Assembly: GCA_037441725.1 (NCBI GenBank)
Contig: JBBIRT010000160.1
Location: 1 to 6,607 of the forward strand
Origin: JBBIRT01 sp037441725
GTDB lineage: Bacteria; Desulfobacterota; BSN033; UBA1163
Reading direction: 5' to 3'
DNA length: 6,607 bases
The translations under genes and the position numbers were made by a program. Positions 1 to 5,389 of this stretch are shown one piece after another. The notes under the pieces are model-generated. The model saw only the letters and a program-made list of their open reading frames with translations, made no database searches and was not told the DNA's origin. Each line of letters opens with the position of its first letter. The stretch's first letter is position 1.

Positions 1-643
1 TCCTGAAAGGGAATTGAAAAGGGCAAAGGGGATTACAGAAGAGGTGGGGGTGAGACATCTTTTGGTTGAGTCTAATGAGCTTGAGATCAAAGGGTTCTCA
101 GACAATCCACCTGATCGTTGCTATTTTTGTAAAAGGGAACTTTTCCAGGAGTTGAAAAAATTGGCGATTCAAGAAAGAATCTCCTATGTTGTTGAAGGAT
201 CGACGTTGGATGATGAGATCGATTTTCGTCCTGGGAGGAAGGCCATCCAGGAACTCCAAATTCGGAGCCCCCTCATTGAGGCATCATTTACAAAGGCAGA
301 CGTAAGAGAGGTATCAAAAGCCCTCGGTTTATCCACATGGGACAAACCCTCTTTTGCCTGCTTGGCCTCACGATTTCCTTATGGAATGGAGATCACAGAG
401 GAAGGGTTAAAGATGGTGGATGAGGCGGAGAATTTTCTCTTCGAATTAGGATTTAAACAGGTTCGAGTGCGCCATTATGGCAAACTTGCCAGGATTGAGA
501 TCCTTAAAGAGGAGATGGGACATTTGTTGAATGATCCATTGCGAGAGAAAGTTGTAAGTCAGTTTAAAAGGATTGGATATCATTATGTCACAGTGGATCT
601 TCAGGGCTATCGATCCGGATCCATGAACGAGGTGTTAGGATGA
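1..643 (+). CDS. larE: LarE-type ATP-dependent sulfur transferase, 5' truncated by window edge
   Basis: LarE adenylates the carboxylate of a pyridinium dicarboxylate mononucleotide and replaces it with sulfur during synthesis of the nickel-pincer nucleotide cofactor. The frame is open from base 2 and reads PERELKRAKG before the first possible TTG at 14, so the true start and the SGGxDS PP-loop lie outside the window. About 60 N-terminal residues are missing from a family of roughly 270. Family landmarks seen, numbered from the TTG at 14: NPPDRCYFCKRELF (31-44), EGSTLDD (61-67), SPLIEA (85-90), the signature SFACLASRFPYG (113-124), and the terminal VDLQGYRSGSMNEVL. Cys36, Cys39 and Cys116 form the three-cysteine set that, as I recall, marks [4Fe-4S] LarE proteins of the Thermotoga type rather than the single sacrificial cysteine of Lactobacillus. 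The stop overlaps the next start (ATGA at 640-643), so the two are translationally coupled. larB and larC are not visible. The family call is firm; the substrate in this context is less so. Confidence 0.9.
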   Translation, partial: PERELKRAKGITEEVGVRHLLVESNELEIKGFSDNPPDRCYFCKRELFQELKKLAIQERISYVVEGSTLDDEIDFRPGRKAIQELQIRSPLIEASFTKADVREVSKALGLSTWDKPSFACLASRFPYGMEITEEGLKMVDEAENFLFELGFKQVRVRHYGKLARIEILKEEMGHLLNDPLREKVVSQFKRIGYHYVTVDLQGYRSGSMNEVLG

Positions 644-1644
644 AGGCTATTGCTCTGCTTTCAGGGGGTCTTGATAGTACCCTTGCTGCTCGGGTCATAA
701 TCGAATTGGGAATCGAATTAGAGGCCCTCAATTTTATGACCATATTTTGTACCTGCACCAGTCGTGGGGAGACCTGTCTGGCCTCTCAGAAAGCGGTAGA
801 ACATCTTGGCATTCCTTTAAAAGTATTGAATGTCTCTGAAGAGTATTTAAGTGTCGTCAAACACCCTGCCCATGGCTATGGAAGTCAAATCAATCCCTGC
901 ATTGATTGCCGGATTTTCATGCTGAAAAAGGCTAAGAAATATATGGAGGAGTCAGGAGCCTCTTTTATCGTCACGGGTGAAGTCTTAGGTCAAAGGCCCA
1001 TGTCACAGAGAAGAGAAGCCATGCATTTGATTGAGAGAGAAGCAGGCCTAAAGGGATTAATTCTTAGGCCCCTCTCTGCAAAGGTTCTTCCCATCACCAT
1101 TCCTGAGAAAGAGGGATGGGTGGATAGGGAAAAACTCTTAAAGTTTCAGGGAAGATCAAGAAAACCTCAGATGGAACTGGCCCAATATTATGGCATTCGT
1201 GACTATCCCTGCCCGGCTGGAGGCTGCCTTCTGACAGATCCAGGCTTTGCTAAAAGGATGAAGGATTTAATAGCCCATTCTCCTGAATTTACATTAAATG
1301 ATGTGCATCTTTTAAAAATGGGAAGGCATTTTAGGTTTTCACAGGAGGTGAAATTGGTGGTCGGAAGGGATGAGGAGGAAAATCAAAAGATTAAGACCTT
1401 CGCATTAGAGAAGGATATTCTGTTAAAGGTTTCGGATTACCCTGGCCCTCTCTCCCTTTTAAGAGGGAGATTCCATGAAAAGGATATTGAAAGGGCAGCC
1501 TCTATCACAACCTATTATAGCAAAGCAAGAGAGTCAAAAGAGGTTCGGGTAAGATGTCAAGGGCCTGGGCAAGACCAGGTCCGATTCCTTTCCATCTCAT
1601 CGATATCTAAAGAGGAGATTGAACCATTGATGATCCATGAATAA
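640..1644 (+). CDS. PP-loop ATP-pyrophosphatase, thiouridylase (ThiI/MnmA)-like, possible C-terminal NFACT-R-like domain
   Basis: Probably a cytoplasmic RNA sulfurtransferase that adenylates a base and exchanges oxygen for sulfur; the RNA target is unknown. The 334-residue protein opens with the PP-loop SGGLDST (8-14). It then carries FCTC plus a third cysteine (C37, C39, C46), NPCIDCR (C87, C90), the adenylation-core stretch VTGEVLGQRPMSQ (111-123) and YPCPAGGCLLTD (C191, C196). NPCIDC resembles the catalytic NPCxxCN segment of MnmA, and C191/C196 could supply the second thiolation cysteine; this is an inference. After residue 215 the fold changes: LKMGRHFRF and VGRDEEEN (241-248) recall the NFACT-R RNA-binding domain found fused to ThiI-like PP-loops. 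Proteins of this kind are often mislabelled as tRNA thiouridylate methyltransferases. The start overlaps the larE stop by four bases, and GAGGTG a few bases upstream serves as ribosome binding site. A ThiI/MnmA-like role is favoured over QueC-like chemistry because of the cysteine pattern. Confidence 0.75.
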   Translation: MKAIALLSGGLDSTLAARVIIELGIELEALNFMTIFCTCTSRGETCLASQKAVEHLGIPLKVLNVSEEYLSVVKHPAHGYGSQINPCIDCRIFMLKKAKKYMEESGASFIVTGEVLGQRPMSQRREAMHLIEREAGLKGLILRPLSAKVLPITIPEKEGWVDREKLLKFQGRSRKPQMELAQYYGIRDYPCPAGGCLLTDPGFAKRMKDLIAHSPEFTLNDVHLLKMGRHFRFSQEVKLVVGRDEEENQKIKTFALEKDILLKVSDYPGPLSLLRGRFHEKDIERAASITTYYSKARESKEVRVRCQGPGQDQVRFLSISSISKEEIEPLMIHE

Positions 1645-1649
1645 GATGG

Positions 1650-1696
1650 CCTCTTCTTTGAATACTCTATTAATCAGGTTCACCAATAAGAAGAGG
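1650..1696. repeat. Inverted repeat in the convergent gap (weak terminator candidate)
   Basis: CCTCTTCTT (1650-1658) is the exact reverse complement of AAGAAGAGG (1688-1696). The two arms form a 9-bp stem around a 29-nt loop, directly after the stop of the PP-loop gene and before the end of the converging PilZ gene. The long loop and the absence of a following T-tract argue against a classic intrinsic terminator. It may slow or protect the transcript end, or be chance. Confidence 0.3.
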
Positions 1697-1747
1697 TTCT
1701 ATATACCCCCAATGGATGGGAGACATGATTCTTTTCCAGAACATAAT

Positions 1748-2150
1748 TCAATTCTTGAAAGGTTGAGTGGAAGAGGAGAGGCTCATTAAGAATCTTTTAA
1801 ACTTTGACTTGTCCTCTAGTGAAATATTAATAAATTTTACTCCTGTCCGATAATCCCACGCCCAATCCTTTCTCAAGTGGATATCGGTCCAAACGACCTG
1901 ACCCTGGATTTCAAGGGGATTTAATTCATAAAGAGGAGGAAAGAATAGTTTTAATGCAATGTCTTGCCCTGTCTCCATTTCTTCTGGAAGGTAAACCAAT
2001 AGACCCCCTTCACTGGCATTGGTCGCTCTGCCATATTTAAAAATAAAATTGGTCTTACTATATTTAATGGGAAGGTCCACCTCGTATCTTGGATGTTTTC
2101 TTTTTTCAATGGTTATCCTTTTTTCTGTTNNNNNNNNNNNNNGTAGGCAT
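1748..2150 (-). CDS. Single-domain PilZ protein (c-di-GMP effector), N-terminus interrupted by assembly gap
   Basis: PilZ domains bind cyclic di-GMP and pass the signal to motility, exopolysaccharide or secretion partners. Both ligand motifs are present: RKHPR (RxxxR, near 2087-2101) and NASEGG (N/DxSxxG, near 2003-2020). They are followed by the beta-barrel strands LEIQGQVVWTD and YRTGVKFINI and a C-terminal helix ending SLSSSTQPFKN. No other domain or membrane segment is seen, and the size is that of stand-alone PilZ proteins. I place the start at the ATG at 2148-2150, because GAGGAG lies just upstream and a sigma54-type promoter lies at 2194-2208. A TTG at 2197 opens a longer frame but sits inside the -12 promoter box. 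With the 13 N as written (2130-2142) this ATG is one base out of frame with the PilZ domain; a gap length divisible by three would restore it. The family is certain; the first 10 or so residues are not. Confidence 0.85.
2130..2142. other. Assembly gap (13 N) inside the PilZ gene
   Basis: Thirteen undetermined bases fall just after the likely PilZ start codon. Between the ATG at 2150 and the first clearly in-frame PilZ codon at 2128 there are nine known bases plus the gap, so the reading frame is kept only if the gap length is a multiple of three. The stated length is therefore probably wrong, or there is a real frameshift. Confidence 0.95.
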
Positions 2151-2154
2151 AATT

Positions 2155-2165
2155 GTTTCTCCTCA
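2155..2165 (-). promoter_or_regulatory. Ribosome binding site deciding the PilZ start
   Basis: On the minus strand TTGAGGAGAAACAATT immediately precedes the ATG at 2150, and the GAGGAG core has suitable spacing. It is downstream of the predicted transcript start and supports this ATG over the TTG at 2197, which has no such site and overlaps the promoter. Confidence 0.75.
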
Positions 2166-2192
2166 ATTCGATATTCATTTTTAAGAAAAATG

Positions 2193-2208
2193 AGCAAAAA
2201 TTATGCCA
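2193..2208 (-). promoter_or_regulatory. Sigma54 (RpoN) -24/-12 promoter for the PilZ gene
   Basis: On the minus strand the sequence reads TGGCA, six bases, then TTGCT. This gives the invariant GG and GC dinucleotides the 12-base register required by RpoN, and the following T fits the consensus W. Only the two bases after TGGCA differ from the usual CG. The predicted start of transcription is near 2182, which gives a leader of about 30 nt ending in the GAGGAG site and ATG at 2150. No sigma70 -35/-10 pair of comparable quality is seen here. No activator binding site could be identified upstream. Confidence 0.65.
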
Positions 2209-2338
2209 CAGGATAGTGAATCGAGACCCTTTTTATAACTATTCGGAGTTTAAGGGATGATTAGGGTTTGATAAAACATGTGGGAACCATAGAAATCATT
2301 TTGAATAGGGAGGGTGTGCATATTGGAACAACTTATTA

Positions 2339-2359
2339 CAAATATTTGCCACTATATTT
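2339..2359. repeat. A+T dyad after the CxxC gene
   Basis: CAAATATTTG at 2339-2348 is a perfect 10-bp palindrome. AAATAT (2340-2345) can alternatively pair with ATATTT (2354-2359) around an 8-nt loop. It lies directly downstream of the minus-strand CxxC gene and could be a weak transcript end. It has no G+C-rich stem and no U-tract, so this is tentative. The rest of 2210-2338 shows nothing I can assign. Confidence 0.2.
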
Positions 2360-2583
2360 TATTCCCTTTCGCTCTTTAGGCGGGTATATATGGTTTTATA
2401 GCGATGAGCGGAGTTAGGATCTTTGAGGCATAGGGTACATTCTTCTGAGGCAGTATCAAAAGGTTCAAGGAGGACTTCAAATCCAAGTTCTCTATATTGC
2501 TCTACCATTTCAGAAAGGCGGGGTTCGTCCATGGTGAAGCGTTTTTCCCAGCCTTCTTTTCTTAATTCTTCTTCACGGGTCAT
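2359..2583 (-). CDS. Small conserved-looking CxxC protein, function unknown
   Basis: A 74-residue, highly charged soluble protein with no signal peptide or membrane segment. It has a helical N-terminus (MTREEELRKEGWEKRF), then DEPRLSEMVEQYRELGFEVLLEPF (19-42), which looks like a helix followed by a strand. After that comes EECTLC with Cys49 and Cys52 and a closing RYKTIYTR (61-68). The single CxxC would fit half of a zinc or iron-sulfur site or a redox pair. The start is fixed: an in-frame TAA lies five codons upstream and no other usual start codon falls between, although the ribosome binding site is poor. It begins 36 nt after the stop of the DUF1847 gene on the same strand and is very probably co-transcribed with it. 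The ordered, non-repetitive composition supports a real gene. I do not recognise a named family. Confidence 0.8.
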   Translation of the reverse strand: MTREEELRKEGWEKRFTMDEPRLSEMVEQYRELGFEVLLEPFDTASEECTLCLKDPNSAHRYKTIYTRLKSERE

Positions 2584-2619
2584 CGATGTCGTTTCTTATC
2601 TTGCTTGTTAGAAGAGGAA

Positions 2620-3300
2620 TTAAAATCCTTTTTTTAACATACGGGCATAGTAAGAGCCTGAGGTGTAAAGCGCAGCCACCGGGTTGTGACCTAAGACTCG
2701 GTCTTTACTCACCAGGACTGTGCAGAATGCCTTTGAATATTTCAAGAAGAGCGAGTCATGTCCTACACATAGACCGACGAGAATATTAAAATCTGTTTTT
2801 TGGTCATTTAAGATCATCGCTTGAGCGATCGGGTTGCACATCGATTCAAATTCTCCGATGTGGATCTTTTCTTCTTCCTTAATTCCAATATTTTCTTTGG
2901 GGATTCCTCCAGCCTTACAAGCCACAGAGATGACATCAAATCCCTGTGCTTTAAGGATTTGCATTAAAGAAAGGGCTTCCTTTTGTAGCCCGATACAGAA
3001 GGCCACCCCTAATCTTCGATAGCCCATCTTTTGAGCGAATTCGCAGGTTTCTTGAACTCTTGGCTTTGTGGGATGAAATACATAGGGTTTTAAATGACGG
3101 TTGATATAGCATTCCCCCTCCTGAATCGAGGCCTTTCTCGCAAACTCAAAGATAGAGTATTTCTTATATTCCTGATCTGCTTTCTTTAATAATCTCTTTT
3201 GGTGAAGCGTTGGACAAGAGGTTGGCCCTTTGCCTTTGGGTGAAAGACAGATCCTCTCTTTGATCCCACACCTTGCACACTCTGGTTTTTGGTTAGCCAT
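2620..3300 (-). CDS. DUF1847 family cysteine-rich (predicted metal-binding) protein
   Basis: This 226-residue cytoplasmic protein matches the uncharacterised DUF1847 family, annotated as predicted metal-binding. The N-terminus holds CxxC plus further cysteines (C8, C11, C18, C29), a likely zinc or Fe-S knuckle. It is followed by MGYRRLGVAFCIGL (92-105), a Rossmann-like strand and turn. Cysteines 128 and 155 lie in VACKAGG and MCNP, and the family hallmark GLCVGHDSLFLKYSK spans 177-190, with a terminal HNPVAALYTSGSYY (205-218). There are eleven cysteines in all. The ATG at 3300 is chosen because GAGGGAG lies a few bases upstream; an in-frame ATG at 3339 would add 13 basic residues (MKSIEVLLKRGRN) without such a site. 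It is the first gene of a minus-strand unit with the 74-residue CxxC gene and diverges from moeA. Function is unknown; metal or sulfur handling or redox sensing is only a guess from composition. Confidence 0.88.
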   Translation of the reverse strand: MANQKPECARCGIKERICLSPKGKGPTSCPTLHQKRLLKKADQEYKKYSIFEFARKASIQEGECYINRHLKPYVFHPTKPRVQETCEFAQKMGYRRLGVAFCIGLQKEALSLMQILKAQGFDVISVACKAGGIPKENIGIKEEEKIHIGEFESMCNPIAQAMILNDQKTDFNILVGLCVGHDSLFLKYSKAFCTVLVSKDRVLGHNPVAALYTSGSYYARMLKKGF

Positions 3301-3361
3301 ATTTCTCCCTCGTTTCAGTAAAACCTCAATGGATTTCAAGATATCCCTTTTTCTATACTCC

Positions 3362-3434
3362 TATAACATAAGATCATCCGAATTGGAATAGTTTGTTTCC
3401 TAAACCATTTTCAACCTAATTTTTTTATGTTATA
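3362..3434. promoter_or_regulatory. Divergent promoter region with 10-bp inverted repeat
   Basis: TATAACATAA (3362-3371) is the exact reverse complement of TTATGTTATA (3425-3434), with 53 nt between the arms. Each arm places a -10-like TATGTT/TATA element in front of one of the two divergent genes, DUF1847 to the left and moeA to the right. The symmetry may reflect paired -10 boxes or operator half-sites for one regulator. Both arms are A+T-rich, so chance is possible. Confidence 0.4.
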
Positions 3435-3436
3435 TA
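3408..3436 (+). promoter_or_regulatory. moeA: Candidate sigma70 promoter of moeA-mobB
   Basis: TTTTCA at 3408-3413 and TATATA at 3431-3436 are separated by 17 nt. Transcription from this pair would start at about 3442-3444, at the moeA start codon itself, implying a leaderless transcript. This agrees with the lack of any Shine-Dalgarno sequence before the ATG. The -35 element is poor and overlapping A+T-rich alternatives exist. Confidence 0.4.
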
Positions 3437-3442
3437 TTGAAC

Positions 3443-4648
3443 ATGATTACCGTCGATGAAGCTTTAAATAGGATTTTATCTCACATCCAACCCTTAGGAC
3501 TCGAAAAGGTTTCCCTTTTAGATGCGTTGGGAAGGGTCATTGGGGAGGACATCTATGCCAAGAGGAATATTCCTCCCTTAGATAATTCAGGAATGGATGG
3601 TTATGCCTTAAGATCTGAAGACGTCCAGAAGGCCTCCAAAGAATCTCCTGTTCGGTTGGAAGTGATCGAAGATCTCCCAGCAGGATGGGTTTCGAACAAA
3701 ACCATTGAGAAAGGAAAGACCATTCGTATTATGACTGGAGCTCCCATCCCAAAGGGGGCAGATACTGTCATTCCTGTTGAGGATACTGAGAGAGGAGATG
3801 GATTCGTATTGATTCTCAAGGCTATCGGTCCTGGGGAGAACATCCGTCAATCTGGTGAGGATGTAAAAAAAGGAGAACGGGTAATCTCCCATGGAGATGT
3901 TCTCCGTCCAGCAGAGGTTGGGATGCTTGCCTCTTTAGGGCGCTCTTTTGTTTCGGTGTATCAGAGGCCCTTAGTGGCCATCCTCTGCACAGGAGATGAG
4001 CTGGTGGATGTGGATGGGGAGCTGAACGAAGCAAGAATCATCTCAAGCAATTCCTATACCCTGGCCGCTCAGGTGAAGCACTGCGGGGCAATTCCTATCC
4101 AGCTTGGCATTGCCAAGGATCGTAAAGAGGAGATTGCCGAGAAACTCCGTCAAGGATTGCGAGCCGATGTGTTGATCTCTTCAGCAGGGGTATCAGTCGG
4201 GGATTATGATTTTGTTAAAGATGTGATGAAGGATGTCGGAATGGAGATGCTTTTCTGGAAGGTGGCCATGAGACCCGGTCAACCCTTAGCCTTTGGAAAG
4301 ATTGGAAATAAACCGGTCTTTGGACTTCCTGGGAATCCTGTCTCCTCAATGGTCTCCTTTGAACAATTTGTAAGGCCATCCCTTTTGAAAATGATGGGAT
4401 TTAAGAAACTTTTTCGACCGGTGATTGAAGCGGTGATGAAGGAAGATTTTAAAAAAGCGGTGGGAAGGCGTTATTTTCTAAGAGGGTTTGTTTCTTTTGA
4501 AAATGGTCAGTATGTCGTGACCACGACGGGAGAACAGGGTTCCGGAATTCTAAAATCTATGGTAAAGGCCAATGGTTTGATCATCATCCCGGAAGATCTG
4601 GAAATGGTAAGGGCAGGGGAGAAAGTCAAAGTTCAACTTTTGGAATAA
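3443..4648 (+). CDS. moeA: Molybdopterin molybdenumtransferase MoeA
   Basis: MoeA inserts molybdate into adenylylated molybdopterin, releasing AMP, to form the molybdenum cofactor. The 401-residue protein has normal family length and all expected blocks. PPLDNSGMDGYA (44-55) is the conserved N-terminal loop, MTGAPIPKGAD (97-107) and IRQSGEDVKKG (134-144) belong to the beta-rich domain, and the MogA-like domain shows CTGDEL (182-187), SSAGVSVGDYD (246-256) and LPGNPVSS (295-302). A C-terminal domain follows from about 330. I choose the ATG at 3443 over the TTG two codons upstream; neither has a ribosome binding site, and leaderless translation is possible. mobB follows after 56 nt on the same strand and is likely co-transcribed. 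A single copy with no fused substrate-binding domain argues for the standard housekeeping role. Tungsten use instead of molybdenum cannot be excluded. Confidence 0.96.
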   Translation: MITVDEALNRILSHIQPLGLEKVSLLDALGRVIGEDIYAKRNIPPLDNSGMDGYALRSEDVQKASKESPVRLEVIEDLPAGWVSNKTIEKGKTIRIMTGAPIPKGADTVIPVEDTERGDGFVLILKAIGPGENIRQSGEDVKKGERVISHGDVLRPAEVGMLASLGRSFVSVYQRPLVAILCTGDELVDVDGELNEARIISSNSYTLAAQVKHCGAIPIQLGIAKDRKEEIAEKLRQGLRADVLISSAGVSVGDYDFVKDVMKDVGMEMLFWKVAMRPGQPLAFGKIGNKPVFGLPGNPVSSMVSFEQFVRPSLLKMMGFKKLFRPVIEAVMKEDFKKAVGRRYFLRGFVSFENGQYVVTTTGEQGSGILKSMVKANGLIIIPEDLEMVRAGEKVKVQLLE

Positions 4649-4704
4649 ATTTTTATCCTTCATCCCATTTTTCCCAAACCCCGATAATCTTTGAGAGTTT
4701 ACCG

Positions 4705-5364
4705 ATGATTCCTATCATTTCTATTGTTGGTAAGTCCGATAGTGGAAAAACCACCCTGATTGAAAAGTTGGTTCCTGAATTGACCCGAAGGGGTTATCGG
4801 ATTGCTACAATCAAACATGATGTCCACGGGTTTGAGGTGGATCGAGAAGGAAAGGATAGCTGGCGGCATAAGCAGGCCGGGGCCCACACGGTAGTGATTT
4901 CATCCCCGAATAAGGTTGCCCTGATCAGAGACGTTGAAAAGGATCTTAGTCTCAATGAGATTCGAGATAAATTGGTTCGTGATGTAGACCTCATCATTTC
5001 AGAAGGATATAAGAAGGATGTCCAACCCAAGATCGAAATTTTCCGAAAGGAAAAACATAAGGAACTCCTCAGCACAAAGGAAGATAACCTTGTGGCCATT
5101 GTTTCAAATCAAGAATTTGATATGGGGGTTCCCTGCTTTCGGCTGGAGGATATTTCAGGACTCTCAGATTTTATAGAGAAGAGGTTCCTCACTTCAAAGA
5201 GTAAGGACGAGATCACTCTGAGAGTGGATGGTCAGCTAATTCCCTTGAGCCCCTTTGTCAGGAATATGATGATCAAAACGATTCAGGGAATGCTCTCCTC
5301 TTTAAAAGGTTGCGATCGGCTAAAAAGGATCGAGATCAATATTGAAGAGAATGATGGAAAATGA
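4705..5364 (+). CDS. mobB: MobB, molybdopterin-guanine dinucleotide biosynthesis GTPase, with C-terminal extension
   Basis: MobB is a P-loop GTPase that assists MobA in attaching GMP to molybdopterin for bis-MGD enzymes such as formate dehydrogenases and DMSO reductase-type oxidoreductases. The Walker A motif GKSDSGKTT lies at residues 9-17, followed by the family segments TIKHDVHGFEVD (35-46) and DSWRHKQAGA (51-60). Next come the switch-like LIISEGYK (96-103) and IVSN near 132-135. The usual domain ends near residue 160. A further segment of about 55 residues (DEITLRVDG, then IPLSPFVRNMMIKTI and SSLKGCDRLKRIEINI) looks like a small alpha/beta add-on. GAGAG seven bases before the ATG is a modest ribosome binding site. 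It sits 56 nt after moeA in the same direction and its end converges on asd 25 nt away. No mobA is visible in the window. Confidence 0.93.
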   Translation: MIPIISIVGKSDSGKTTLIEKLVPELTRRGYRIATIKHDVHGFEVDREGKDSWRHKQAGAHTVVISSPNKVALIRDVEKDLSLNEIRDKLVRDVDLIISEGYKKDVQPKIEIFRKEKHKELLSTKEDNLVAIVSNQEFDMGVPCFRLEDISGLSDFIEKRFLTSKSKDEITLRVDGQLIPLSPFVRNMMIKTIQGMLSSLKGCDRLKRIEINIEENDGK

Positions 5365-5375
5365 TTCTCCCTTTT
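5347..5375 (+). terminator. Weak terminator candidate at the end of mobB
   Basis: GAGAAT (5347-5352) pairs with ATTCTC (5364-5369) around an 11-nt loop and is followed by CCTTTT. The stem is only 6 bp and overlaps the last mobB codons. It is the only stem-plus-T arrangement I see in the 25-nt gap between the converging mobB and asd genes, so it may end the moeA-mobB transcript. Confidence 0.3.
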
Positions 5376-5389
5376 AAAAAATTCCTTCC

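Noticed and set aside
1451..1470. Strong hairpin with TCTCCCT and AGGGAGA arms
   Set aside because: It is inside the PP-loop gene's coding sequence, far from its end, with no T-tract, so it is not a terminator.
2151..2197. Longer PilZ frame starting at TTG 2197
   Set aside because: The TTG overlaps the -12 promoter box and has no ribosome binding site, whereas the ATG at 2150 has GAGGAG.
2341..2355. Second minus-strand TGGCA followed by TTTG, resembling a sigma54 site
   Set aside because: The spacing to the TTG is one base short, the GC of the -12 box is missing, and it sits at the end of a gene.
3301..3339. Longer DUF1847 start at 3339
   Set aside because: The extension is not preceded by a good ribosome binding site, while ATG 3300 has GAGGGAG directly upstream and begins right at the conserved CxxC region.
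3301..3442. Possible molybdenum cofactor riboswitch before moeA
   Set aside because: The space before moeA is short, A+T-rich and lacks the G+C-rich helices of that riboswitch; a leaderless start is more likely.
4103..4117. Perfect 7-1-7 palindrome CTTGGCA-T-TGCCAAG
   Set aside because: It lies inside the moeA coding sequence, encodes ordinary conserved residues and has no promoter nearby; most likely chance.
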